Notes under the pieces: model-generated
What the model was told of the DNA's origin: nothing
The model's database searches: none
The model's input: only the letters and a program-made list of their open reading frames with translations
Shown here: one piece after another, positions 24,918 to 32,238 of the stretch
Numbering within the stretch: position 1 is the stretch's first letter
How the letters are laid out: every line of letters begins with the position of its first letter
Assembly (NCBI RefSeq): GCF_016862215.1
Contig: NZ_BOMN01000057.1
Location: 62,001 to 126,000 of the forward strand
DNA: 64,000 nucleotides
Source of the DNA: Winogradskya humida
Lineage (GTDB): Bacteria; Actinomycetota; Actinomycetes; Mycobacteriales; Micromonosporaceae
Direction of reading: 5' to 3'
Made by a program: the position numbers and the translations under genes

Positions 24918-25719
24918 GAAGATCCTGGTCACCGGGGCGACGGGTGGGGTCGGGCGGCTCGTTGTCGACGAGCTGGTAGCGCTCGGCGCGCAGGACATCC
25001 GGGCGCTGACCGTTGATCCGTCGAAGGCCCTGCTGCCCGACGGGGTCGAGGCCGTGCGGGGCTACCTCGGTCGTCCTTCGACGTTGCCCGCCGCGCTCGA
25101 CGGGGTCGACCGGATGTATCTCGCACCGCTGATCAAAACGAACGCGGAGGTCTGCCGGATGGCGGCTGCCGCCGGGGTGCGGCGCATCGTCGACCTGGCC
25201 GGCGCCAAAGGCGGTCACTGGCAGCCGATCGAGGACGGCGTCGAGGCCTGCGGTGTGCCGTACGTGCATCTCGAGCCGGGCGAGTTCATGAGCAACGCCG
25301 AGATGTGGGCACCGCAGATCCGGGCGGGAGACGTCGTGCGCGACGGCTACGGGAAGTCGGGTGACGCACCCATCGCGCATGAGGACATCGCCACGGTGGC
25401 GGCTCGCTGCCTGGTCGAGGAGGGTCACGAAGGCTTGTCGTACGAGCTGAGCGGCCCCGAAACCCTCACCCGCCAGGAACGCGTCGCGCAGCTCGGAGCA
25501 GCGCTGGGTCGCGACCTCACCTTCATCGACCTGCCCCACGACGAGTTCGTCGCCCACCTCGCGCAGACCATGGGCGACTTCGCCACCTGGTACGCAGGCG
25601 GCATGGCCGCGATGATCGACCACCCGCAACGCCCCGTCCCCGCGATGAGTTCACTCCTTGGCAGGTCAGGGACGACGTTCGCCTCGTGGGCCCGCGACCA
25701 CGTCGACGCCTTTCGGTGA
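24916..25719 (+). CDS. NmrA-like NAD(P)H-binding oxidoreductase
   Basis: This 267-residue protein opens with MKILVTGATGGVGRLV, the Rossmann GxxGxxG motif of the NmrA/atypical-SDR group (compare QorB, NAD(P)H:quinone oxidoreductase 2). It has ELSGPETLTRQERVAQLG near residue 180, a phrase shared by that group. A -10-like TACCCT ends about 6 nt before the ATG, again suggesting a leaderless mRNA. The divergent TetR gene is its likely regulator. The stop codon falls at the junction of a 13-bp tandem repeat (25705-25730). Confidence 0.85.
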   Translation: MKILVTGATGGVGRLVVDELVALGAQDIRALTVDPSKALLPDGVEAVRGYLGRPSTLPAALDGVDRMYLAPLIKTNAEVCRMAAAAGVRRIVDLAGAKGGHWQPIEDGVEACGVPYVHLEPGEFMSNAEMWAPQIRAGDVVRDGYGKSGDAPIAHEDIATVAARCLVEEGHEGLSYELSGPETLTRQERVAQLGAALGRDLTFIDLPHDEFVAHLAQTMGDFATWYAGGMAAMIDHPQRPVPAMSSLLGRSGTTFASWARDHVDAFR

Positions 25720-25730
25720 CGCCTTTCGGT
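25705..25730 (+). repeat. Two perfect 13-bp tandem copies across a stop codon
   Basis: GACGCCTTTCGGT occurs at 25705-25717 and again at 25718-25730. The TGA stop of the NmrA-like gene (25717-25719) is formed at the junction. Without the duplication the frame would read on. Confidence 0.85.
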
Positions 25731-25768
25731 AGTCGCGAGGTTACGAAAACGCGGGGTGGTGACCCGAT

Positions 25769-25797
25769 TTGGTGGGCACCATGGGCTCAGGTAGAGT
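25769..25797 (+). promoter_or_regulatory. Promoter of the tRNA-Gln/tRNA-Glu unit
   Basis: A -35 TTGGTG (25769-25774) and a -10 TAGAGT (25792-25797) are separated by exactly 17 nt, about 40 nt before tRNA-Gln. A second TAGAGT at 25949-25954 precedes tRNA-Glu but has no matching -35. Confidence 0.7.
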
Positions 25798-25836
25798 TTG
25801 TTCTCGGCGAGGCAAGCGCAAGCGGGCCTCACCAAA

Positions 25837-25908
25837 TGGGGTATGGGGTAATTGGCAGCCCGACTGGTTCTGGTCCAGTTAGTCTAGGTTCGAGTCCTGG
25901 TACCCCAG
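25837..25908 (+). tRNA. tRNA-Gln (CTG anticodon)
   Basis: The 72-nt cloverleaf has acceptor TGGGGTA paired with TACCCCA, anticodon arm ACTGG-TTCTGGT-CCAGT giving CTG, and a T-arm with GGTTCGAGTCC. The discriminator is G73. CCA is not encoded. It shares the promoter at 25769-25797 and is followed 125 nt later by tRNA-Glu. Confidence 0.95.
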
Positions 25909-26033
25909 CGCTACGATCTCCCAGGAGATCGAGGCGCTGGACTTCTGATAGAGTTCGGCACCGTTGCTCAAGCGGGAAGATCGCGCAAGAGCAACAAAGC
26001 AACAAAGCACCAAGCATCACCGGCAACAAACTG

Positions 26034-26109
26034 GGTCCCGTCGTCTAGCGGCCTAGGACGCCGCCCTCTCAAGGCGGTAGCGAGGGTTCGAATCCCTTCG
26101 GGACTACCA
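26034..26109 (+). tRNA. tRNA-Glu (CTC anticodon)
   Basis: The 76-nt gene has acceptor GGTCCCG pairing with CGGGACT (terminal G1-U72 wobble), anticodon stem CCGCC/GGCGG with loop CTCTCAA (anticodon CTC), and T-loop TTCGAAT. The discriminator is A73 and CCA is encoded. A strong terminator follows at 26114-26147. Confidence 0.95.
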
Positions 26110-26113
26110 GATT

Positions 26114-26147
26114 AAAACGGCTCGCCTCTTCGGAGGCGGGCCGTTTT
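26114..26147 (+). terminator. Intrinsic terminator of the tRNA unit
   Basis: A 15-bp stem (one G-U) with a TTCG tetraloop runs from AAAACGGC to GCCGTTTT, so the U-tract forms part of the stem's 3' side. It begins 5 nt after tRNA-Glu. Confidence 0.9.
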
Positions 26148-26204
26148 GCTGTAGGCAGAGTGGTGCGTCCCCCGCTGGGTCCCGTGAGCCGTGACACTGT
26201 CAGT

Positions 26205-26909
26205 GTGACGGATCACTTCGTGCGCCGCGTGGATTTTGGGTATTTCGTGCGGCCCGCTGAGGAGACGGAGACGGGGTCTCCGCGGGTGGAGCCCTGTCTC
26301 GGGTATCTCATCGGGCATCCGGAGGGGCTTGTGCTGGTGGATACCGGCATGGGGGTGCATCCCGGCGTTGATGCGCATTACCGGCCGCAGCGGGTTGGGT
26401 TGAACGAGGCGCTTGCGGCTGCCGGGACCCGGGTCGATGAGATTCGGTACGTGGTCAACTGCCATCTGCATTTCGATCACTGTGGCGGGAACGGGGAACT
26501 GCCCGGGCGGCCGAATTTCGCGCAGCGGGTGGAGTTGGAGCTGGCGCGGAGCAGTGATCAGTATCTGCCGGAGTTCGTCGACGTTCCCGGGGTCACCTAT
26601 GAGGAGCTCGACGGGGAGACGGAGATTCTGCCCGGGGTGGTGATCGTGCCCACCCCAGGCCACACCGCGGGGCACCAGTCGGTGGTGGTACGGCGTACGG
26701 ATGGCGCGGTCATCGTTGCCGGCCAGAGCCATGACCATGCGGTCGGATTCACCGGTGATGTGCTGGCGCATCGGGCCGTGGGCGAGAAGCTGGCGGAGCC
26801 GCTACCCGTCGCTCCCGCGTGGATCCCGCGGCTTCTGCAGTTCGATCCTGCGCGCGTGGTTTTCGCGCACGACAACGCGGTCTGGGAGCCGGCTGATACT
26901 CGGTGCTGA
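26205..26909 (+). CDS. Metallo-beta-lactamase-fold hydrolase (lactonase-like)
   Basis: This protein has about 234 residues. The metal motif HLHFDHCGG, the later PTPGHTAGHQ, and the AGQSHDH and FAHDNAVW segments are those of the AHL-lactonase-like MBL subgroup. It probably hydrolyses a lactone or ester with two metal ions. The start is uncertain: in-frame GTGs at 26160, 26184 and 26205 lack a good Shine-Dalgarno, and the fold begins at VTDHFVRRVDFGYF, so I give 26205. An inverted repeat ACACTG-T-CAGTGT covers 26194-26206. Codon choice is less GC3-biased than neighbours, which hints at later acquisition. It is convergent with ndgR. Confidence 0.82.
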   Translation: MTDHFVRRVDFGYFVRPAEETETGSPRVEPCLGYLIGHPEGLVLVDTGMGVHPGVDAHYRPQRVGLNEALAAAGTRVDEIRYVVNCHLHFDHCGGNGELPGRPNFAQRVELELARSSDQYLPEFVDVPGVTYEELDGETEILPGVVIVPTPGHTAGHQSVVVRRTDGAVIVAGQSHDHAVGFTGDVLAHRAVGEKLAEPLPVAPAWIPRLLQFDPARVVFAHDNAVWEPADTRC

Positions 26910-26948
26910 GGGAGCGCCATGAGTAACCGGCTGAGCCTTTGTTTCCAG

Positions 26949-26977
26949 GCGTCGCGGCTTGTTACGGGCCGCGACGC
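26949..26977. terminator. Hairpin between convergent MBL-fold gene and ndgR
   Basis: A perfect 10-bp stem (26949-26958 with 26968-26977) closes a 9-nt loop and abuts the ndgR stop codon. There is no clear U-tract on either strand, so its terminator role is inferred from position. Confidence 0.45.
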
Positions 26978-27664
26978 TTACAGGCCGCTGAGGCGCTGGC
27001 CGGCGCGGACGACGGCCATGGCGTGGCGTTCGCCGGGGCGGCGGCCGAGGCGTTCGATCGGACCGCTTATTGAGATGGCGGCGATGACCCGGCCCGTCCG
27101 GTCGCGGATCGGAGCGGAGACGCTGGCCACGCCGGGCTCGCGTTCGGCCACGCTCTGGGCCCAGCCGCGGCGGCGGACCTCGGCCAGGGTGCGGCCGGTG
27201 AACTTGCAGCGGGGGAGTAGGGGCATGACGGCTTCCGGGGGCTCCCACGCGAGCAGGATCTGGGCCGCGGAGCCGGCGACCATCGGCAGGACCGAGCCGA
27301 CCGGCACGGTGTCGCGCAGGCCGCTGGCCCGCTCTGCCGCTGCCACGCAGATGCGCTCGTCGGCACGCCGGAGGTAGAGCTGGGCGCTCTCGCCTGTCGC
27401 GTCGCGCAACGCCGACAGCAACGGCTCTGCCGCGGTCAGCAGGACGTCGGGTGCTGCGTTCGCCAGCTCGCCCAGCCGGGGCCCGGGGCGCCAGCGGCCC
27501 TGGGTGTCCCGTACCAGCATTCGGTGGATCTCCAATGCCTGTGCGAGACGGTGTGCGGTCGCCCGGGGAAGCTTCGTCCGGTCGACCAATTCGGCCAGGC
27601 TCGCGCCGTCGACGCAGGCCGCGAGGATGACTACCGCCTTGTCGAGAACGCCTACGCCGCTCAT
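26978..27664 (-). CDS. ndgR: IclR-family regulator NdgR
   Basis: NdgR is the IclR-type regulator that sits divergent to leuCD in actinomycetes and is known in Streptomyces to control leucine and other amino-acid genes. The 228-residue protein has a winged helix-turn-helix near residues 18-50 (LAELVDRTKLPRATAHRL) and a C-terminal IclR effector domain with SVSAPIRDRTGRVIAAISI. The start MSGVGVLDKAVVIL matches the family; an upstream in-frame ATG would add 8 residues. The 49-bp gap to leuC must hold its binding site. Adjacency to leuC supports the assignment strongly. Confidence 0.9.
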   Translation of the reverse strand: MSGVGVLDKAVVILAACVDGASLAELVDRTKLPRATAHRLAQALEIHRMLVRDTQGRWRPGPRLGELANAAPDVLLTAAEPLLSALRDATGESAQLYLRRADERICVAAAERASGLRDTVPVGSVLPMVAGSAAQILLAWEPPEAVMPLLPRCKFTGRTLAEVRRRGWAQSVAEREPGVASVSAPIRDRTGRVIAAISISGPIERLGRRPGERHAMAVVRAGQRLSGL

Positions 27665-27713
27665 ACTGTGTCCCACAAGCCGAAACATACCTCCCAGAAT
27701 TTAGGATGTCCAG

Positions 27714-29174
27714 ATGGTGGGAGTCACTCCGAATCCCAAATCAGAGGAGCCCAGGACCCTGGCCCAAAAGGTGTGGTCCGACCACGAGGTGCGGACTGCC
27801 GAGGGCGAGCCTGATCTGCTCTACATCGACCTGCACCTGCTCCACGAGGTGACCAGCCCGCAGGCCTTCGACGGTCTGCGCGTGGCCGGCCGCCCGGTGC
27901 GGCGCACCGATCTCACGCTCGCGACCGAGGACCACAACACCCCCACGGGGTACGAGGACCCGTCGTTCAACACCCGGCGCGGCGACCTCTTCACGATCGC
28001 CGACACGACCTCGCGCACGCAGATCGAGACGCTGCGCAAGAACTGCGCCGAGTTCGGGGTGCAGATCCGCTCGCTCGGTGACGCGCAGCAGGGCATCGTC
28101 CACGTGATCGGCCCGCAGCTCGGTCTCACCCAGCCCGGCATGACGATCGTCTGCGGCGACTCGCACACCGCGACCCACGGCGCGTTCGGCGCGCTGGCCT
28201 TCGGCATCGGCACCAGCGAGGTCGAGCACGTGCTCGCCACCCAGACGCTGCCGCAGTCCAAGCCGAAGACGATGGCGGTCACGGTCGTCGGCGACCTGCG
28301 CCCCGGCGTCAGCGCCAAGGACCTGATCCTGGCCCTCATCACGCAGGTCGGCACCGGCGGCGGCAACGGCCACATCGTGGAGTATCGCGGCGAGGCCATC
28401 CGCAAGCTCTCCATGGAGGGCCGGATGACCATCTGCAACATGTCCATCGAGTGGGGTGCCAAGGCCGGCATGATCGCGCCCGACGAGACCACGTTCGCCT
28501 ACCTGAAGGGCCGCGAGCACGCGCCCAAGGGCGCGGAGTGGGACGCGGCCGTCGATTACTGGCGTTCGCTCGCGACCGACGAGGGCGCGGAATACGACAC
28601 CGAGGTCATCCTCGACGCCGCCGCGATCAGCCCGTTCGTCACCTGGGGCACCAACCCGGGCCAGGGCGCCCCGCTGAACGCGGCCGTGCCGGACCCGGAG
28701 GAGTTCATCGACGAGTCGGAGCGCAACGCCGCCCGCCGTGCGCTGGACTACATGGGTCTCGAGGCGGGGACCCCGCTCAAGGACGTGCCGGTCGACGTGG
28801 TGTTCGTGGGTTCCTGTACCAACGGGCGGCTCGAGGACCTGCGCGCCGCCGCCGAGGTGATCCGTGGTCACAAGGTGCACCAGGACGTCCGCATGATGAT
28901 CGTGCCGGGGTCCTACCAGGTGCGCGAGGCCGCCGAGCTGGAAGGCCTGGACAAGATCTTCGTCGACGCGGGGGCCGAGTGGCGCTTCGCGGGCTGCTCC
29001 ATGTGCCTGGGCATGAACCCCGACACGCTCAGCCCCGGCCAGCGGGCCGCCTCCACGTCGAACCGTAACTTCGAGGGCCGGCAGGGCCGTGGTGGGCGTA
29101 CCCATCTGGTCTCGCCCGAGGTCGCCGCCGCCACCGCCGTGGTCGGCAAGCTGGCCGCGCCCGCCGACCTGTAA
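27714..29174 (+). CDS. leuC: 3-isopropylmalate dehydratase large subunit
   Basis: LeuC carries the [4Fe-4S] cluster of isopropylmalate isomerase, which interconverts 2- and 3-isopropylmalate in leucine synthesis and can act on citramalate in the CimA route. The 486-residue aconitase-fold protein has [20 protein letters not shown], cluster cysteines in VGSCTNGR and in [11 protein letters not shown], and family length. The N-terminus is about 10-15 residues longer than usual. A TAGGAT -10-like element ends 6 nt before the ATG at 27714, so the mRNA may be leaderless. leuD follows after 16 bp. Confidence 0.97.
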   Translation: MVGVTPNPKSEEPRTLAQKVWSDHEVRTAEGEPDLLYIDLHLLHEVTSPQAFDGLRVAGRPVRRTDLTLATEDHNTPTGYEDPSFNTRRGDLFTIADTTSRTQIETLRKNCAEFGVQIRSLGDAQQGIVHVIGPQLGLTQPGMTIVCGDSHTATHGAFGALAFGIGTSEVEHVLATQTLPQSKPKTMAVTVVGDLRPGVSAKDLILALITQVGTGGGNGHIVEYRGEAIRKLSMEGRMTICNMSIEWGAKAGMIAPDETTFAYLKGREHAPKGAEWDAAVDYWRSLATDEGAEYDTEVILDAAAISPFVTWGTNPGQGAPLNAAVPDPEEFIDESERNAARRALDYMGLEAGTPLKDVPVDVVFVGSCTNGRLEDLRAAAEVIRGHKVHQDVRMMIVPGSYQVREAAELEGLDKIFVDAGAEWRFAGCSMCLGMNPDTLSPGQRAASTSNRNFEGRQGRGGRTHLVSPEVAAATAVVGKLAAPADL

Positions 29175-29190
29175 AGACGGAGCCATCGCC

Positions 29191-29778
29191 ATGGACAAGT
29201 TCACCACCCACAGCGGCACCGTGATGCCGCTGCGCCGTTCCGATGTGGACACGGACCAGATCATCCCGGCCGTCTATCTGAAGCGGGTCACCCGGACCGG
29301 TTTCGAGGACGGGCTCTTCAGCGCCTGGCGCGACGACCCGTCGTTCGTGCTCAACAACCCCGCGCACAACGGTGCCACCATCCTGGTCGCCGGGCCCAAT
29401 TTCGGCACCGGCTCCTCGCGCCAGCACGCCGTCTGGGCGCTGCGCGACTGGGGTTTCAAGGTGGTCATCGCCGCGCGATTCGGCGACATCTTCCGCGGCA
29501 ATGCCCTCAAGGAGGGTCTGCTGCCGGTCCAGCTCGACCAGAAAGCTGTAGAAGCGCTGTGGGATCTGGCCGACAGCGAGCCGGACAAGCAGATCACCGT
29601 GGACCTCGCGGAGCGCCAGGTGCGTCTGGACGACGCCGTCTGGCACTTCCCGATCGACGACTTCAGCCGCTGGCGCCTCATGGAGGGCCTCGACGACATC
29701 GGACTCACCTTGCGCCATGAGAGTGACATCACCTCGTACGAGGAAAGGCGTCCCGGCTTCAAGCCGGCCGTGATCTGA
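29191..29778 (+). CDS. leuD: 3-isopropylmalate dehydratase small subunit
   Basis: This is the swivel-domain partner of LeuC in the isomerase heterodimer. The 195-residue protein begins [20 protein letters not shown] and has [18 protein letters not shown] and [17 protein letters not shown], the substrate-binding signature. The ATG at 29191 is 16 bp from the leuC stop and is preceded by ACGGAG. The leuCD operon ends in the hairpin region 29798-29864. Confidence 0.97.
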   Translation: MDKFTTHSGTVMPLRRSDVDTDQIIPAVYLKRVTRTGFEDGLFSAWRDDPSFVLNNPAHNGATILVAGPNFGTGSSRQHAVWALRDWGFKVVIAARFGDIFRGNALKEGLLPVQLDQKAVEALWDLADSEPDKQITVDLAERQVRLDDAVWHFPIDDFSRWRLMEGLDDIGLTLRHESDITSYEERRPGFKPAVI

Positions 29779-29797
29779 GCGCAAAACCCTTCTAGCA

Positions 29798-29864
29798 CAA
29801 CGAATTTCGCCCTCGCCGGTTCTCCGGCGGGGGCGAATTCCGTTGCGACACAACGATTTTTTTT
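29798..29864 (+). terminator. leuCD terminator region with two competing hairpins
   Basis: A long stem (29798-29819 with 29824-29845; 20 of 22 positions paired, loop TTCT) shares its last strand CGTTG (29841-29845) with a second, short hairpin CGTTG-CGACA-CAACG (29841-29855) that is followed by A and eight T. The pairings are mutually exclusive. Confidence 0.75.
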
Positions 29865-29874
29865 GAGGGAATGT

Positions 29875-29903
29875 TTGTGTCTGCTGGTCAGAGGGCATAC
29901 GGT
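29875..29903 (+). promoter_or_regulatory. Promoter of the HU gene
   Basis: A -35 TTGTGT (29875-29880) and a -10 TACGGT (29898-29903) are separated by 17 nt. Transcription would begin near 29910, giving a 5' UTR of about 45 nt that includes the strong GGAGGAA ribosome-binding site at 29944-29950. Confidence 0.6.
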
Positions 29904-29954
29904 GCGCGCAGAATGGCTCGCATTGGGCCAGTTCTCACGTCCGGGAGGAAAACC

Positions 29955-30824
29955 GTGAACAAGGCCGAGCTCATTGAGGCGCTCGCCGCCCGACTGGGGG
30001 ACCGGAAGACGGCGACAGCGGCGCTGGATGCGGTCATCAGTGAGGTGCAGACCGCCGTCACCAAGGGCGACCGTGTTGCCATTACCGGTTTCGGTGTCTT
30101 CGAGAAGCGGGCGCGAAATGCGCGCACCGCTCGGAATCCACGCACCGGCGAACCAGTCAAGGTGAAGAAGACGTCCGTCCCCGCATTCAAGCCCGGTACG
30201 GGCTTCCGGGAGATGGTCGCGAGCGGCAAGGTCGCGAAGGCGACAACCGCCAAGAAGACCACCGCGGCGGCGAAATCCACTACGGCGACCAAGGCCACTC
30301 CGGCCAAGGCGACCGCGACAAAGACAGCGGCGGCAAAGAAGACCACCGCTACCAAGGCAGCGCCGGCGGCCACCAAGGCCACCGCTACCAAGGCGACTGC
30401 CACCAAGGCGACGGCGACCAAGACCGCCACCGCCACGAAGGCCGCGCCTGCGAAGACGACGGCCACCAAGGCGACGGCAACGAAGGCGACCGCCACCAAG
30501 GCCACCGCGGCGAAGTCCACTGCGGCAAAGAAGACCACGGCGACCAAGGCCACGGCCGCCACCAGCACGCCGGCGAAGTCGGCCGCCACCAAGACGGCGC
30601 CGGCCAAGAAGACTGCGACGGCTACGAAGACGGCGGCGGCCACCAAGACCGCCCCCGCCAAGAAGGCGACCGCCACCAAGACGGCGGCCACCAAGGCGGC
30701 TCCGGCCACCAAGGCGGCTCCGGCGAAGAAGGCGACCGCCACCAAGACCGCGGCGGCCACCAAGGCCACTCCGGCCACGAAGGCCACCACGGCACGCACC
30801 AGCGCGGCTCGTAAGACCCGCTGA
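29955..30824 (+). CDS. hup: HU-family nucleoid protein with long Lys/Ala/Thr tail
   Basis: The N-terminal ~95 residues are a canonical HU domain ([54 protein letters not shown]). From about residue 100 to 289 the chain is an H1-like tail made of AKKTTA/ATKA/PAKK repeats. HupB of mycobacteria and HupS of Streptomyces have the same plan, but their tails are usually ~90-120 residues, so this ~190-residue tail is long. The GTG at 29955 follows GGAGGAA. The protein compacts DNA and may be modified on tail lysines, as in HupB. The DNA of the tail is a degenerate repeat. Confidence 0.93.
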   Translation: MNKAELIEALAARLGDRKTATAALDAVISEVQTAVTKGDRVAITGFGVFEKRARNARTARNPRTGEPVKVKKTSVPAFKPGTGFREMVASGKVAKATTAKKTTAAAKSTTATKATPAKATATKTAAAKKTTATKAAPAATKATATKATATKATATKTATATKAAPAKTTATKATATKATATKATAAKSTAAKKTTATKATAATSTPAKSAATKTAPAKKTATATKTAAATKTAPAKKATATKTAATKAAPATKAAPAKKATATKTAAATKATPATKATTARTSAARKTR

Positions 30825-30853
30825 GGCACGCTCAACGGCTCGTAGCAGCGAAG

Positions 30854-30884
30854 AAAGGCGTCCACCCTAAAGGTGGACGCCTTT
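30854..30884 (+). terminator. Intrinsic terminator after hup
   Basis: A perfect 13-bp stem AAAGGCGTCCACC / GGTGGACGCCTTT (30854-30866 with 30872-30884) encloses CTAAA. The A- and T-tracts in the stem let it work for transcripts from either side. Confidence 0.85.
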
Positions 30885-30930
30885 CGCGTGTTCCGGCGCT
30901 GTGCGGGCCGCTGAGCCTACGGTCCGCAGC

Positions 30931-31395
30931 ATGGAGCGTTATCGCGGCCGCAGTTTCCGGGCAAGGCCGCGCGGGCTCGTCGCGCGGGCGCTTATCGCCG
31001 CCGCCGTCTTCGCCGCCACCGTGGTGCCGAGCTGGACCCTGGGCGACGCGGCCGAACGCTGGACCGGCTGGGCGTTGCTGGACTGGGTGGTGACCTGTGC
31101 GCTGTCCGGCCTGGTCGTCTTCGCGCTCGCGCCCTACGGCTCCTATCGCCGCCGTGACGCGGTGCTCGGGCTCGTACCGTTCTACGGCTGGTATCTGACC
31201 AGCGTGCTGTCGTGGCGGGTGGCTCTGCTGCCGTTGCGTGACTGGGAGCCCCGTGAGGACGAGCTGTGGCGGGCCCGCTGGCTCACCGGCGACCTCATCG
31301 GTTTCTGGCGGATGGACCCGCTGCCGCCGCCGTCGCCGCGGCGGCAGGGGGTCAGATCCGGCTCAGCGCCACGAGTTCCACGCCCGACCAGGTGA
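30931..31395 (+). CDS. Small membrane protein of unknown function
   Basis: I do not recognise this 154-residue protein. It has a basic N-terminus, hydrophobic segments at about residues 22-40, 50-70 and 85-108, and a cytoplasmic C-terminus rich in Arg, Trp and Pro (EDELWRARWLTGDLIGFWRM). Its location next to hup and the MutT1/ppk operon is common to relatives in this group. TACGGT ends 7 nt before the ATG, which suggests a short or absent leader. The last 44 bp overlap the convergent NUDIX gene tail to tail. It could be a small integral-membrane regulator, but that is a guess. Confidence 0.65.
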   Translation: MERYRGRSFRARPRGLVARALIAAAVFAATVVPSWTLGDAAERWTGWALLDWVVTCALSGLVVFALAPYGSYRRRDAVLGLVPFYGWYLTSVLSWRVALLPLRDWEPREDELWRARWLTGDLIGFWRMDPLPPPSPRRQGVRSGSAPRVPRPTR

Positions 31396-32233
31396 GGACC
31401 CAGCCGTCGCCCTTGGCCGTCTTGTAGGGCTGGTCGTCGCCTGCGTTCTCGAGGAGCGCGAGCAGCCCCGGGATCACCTTGCCCTGACTGCAGACCGCCA
31501 CGGCCGGACCGTCGCGCAGCTCTGCCAGCCGGGCCGCCGCCAGCTTCACCCGGGCCGGCACCTGATCGGTGTCGTCGGTCTCGGCGAAGGAATTCTCCGT
31601 GACGATCGGCAGGCCGAGCCGTTCCGCGAGCGGTTCGAGGGTCTGCCGGCACCGAAGCGGGGTGGCCGCGACGAGCGACTCGGGATGGAACAGCTCGGCG
31701 ACCGTGGCCATCGTCTCCGCCTGGGCCCGGCCCTTCTCGTCGACCGGGCGCAGCGCGTCGTCACCGGAGAAATGCTTGCGCTTGCCCGCGTTCGCGTGGC
31801 GGATCAGCAACGTCACCGCGGTGACCGGCGGCAGGGCCGCGGCGTGCTCGACCAGCTGCCGGTCGTCCGGGTAGCTCAGCTTGGCCACCGCGTCGGGCGG
31901 CGACAACCACACCACCTCGTCGACCTCGGTGGGGTCCTGGGGATCGGCCGCCGGACCGTCGCCGGCCCGCATCAACCAGAAATCCACGGTCTTGGGTACG
32001 CCGTTGGCCATCGTGTAGGCGATACCGGGCAGCCGTAACTGCGGCTCGGCACGCACCCCGGTCTCCTCGTGGACCTCCCGGACGGCGGCGACGAGCGTGT
32101 GCTCGGAACCGTCGAGCTTGCCCTTGGGCAGACTCCAGTCGGAGAGGTACGGCCGGTGCACGACGCAGATCTCGATGCCGTCGCTGCCGGGGCGCCAGAC
32201 GACTCCACCGGCGGCGCGAACTGTCTTCGGCAC
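31352..32233 (-). CDS. MutT1-like NUDIX hydrolase with C-terminal histidine-phosphatase domain
   Basis: This 293-residue, two-domain protein matches mycobacterial MutT1. Residues ~3-135 form a NUDIX domain with the box beginning at GKLDGSEH and continuing REVHEETGV; residues ~145-293 form a histidine-phosphatase domain with the RHG-like motif LLIRHANAGKRKHF. MutT1 hydrolyses 8-oxo-GTP/8-oxo-dGTP and diadenosine polyphosphates to cleanse the nucleotide pool. The GTG start at 32233 lies 5 bp after the ppk stop and the VPKTVRAAGGVVW start fits. The pairing with ppk in one operon is conserved in actinomycetes. Confidence 0.9.
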   Translation of the reverse strand: MPKTVRAAGGVVWRPGSDGIEICVVHRPYLSDWSLPKGKLDGSEHTLVAAVREVHEETGVRAEPQLRLPGIAYTMANGVPKTVDFWLMRAGDGPAADPQDPTEVDEVVWLSPPDAVAKLSYPDDRQLVEHAAALPPVTAVTLLIRHANAGKRKHFSGDDALRPVDEKGRAQAETMATVAELFHPESLVAATPLRCRQTLEPLAERLGLPIVTENSFAETDDTDQVPARVKLAAARLAELRDGPAVAVCSQGKVIPGLLALLENAGDDQPYKTAKGDGWVLTWSGVELVALSRI

Positions 32234-32238
32234 CGGGG

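Noticed and set aside
26114-26147. Terminator as an attachment site next to tRNA-Glu
   Set aside because: There is no integrase, no direct repeat of the tRNA 3' end within the window and no shift in composition marking an island.
30241-30800. Regular repeats that could look like a CRISPR array
   Set aside because: The repeats are in-frame codons of the HU tail without constant spacers, and no cas gene is present.
29888-30865. 325-residue frame opposite hup, rich in Val and Ala
   Set aside because: It is the reverse reading of the Lys/Ala/Thr repeats. The HU domain and its ribosome-binding site are on the plus strand.
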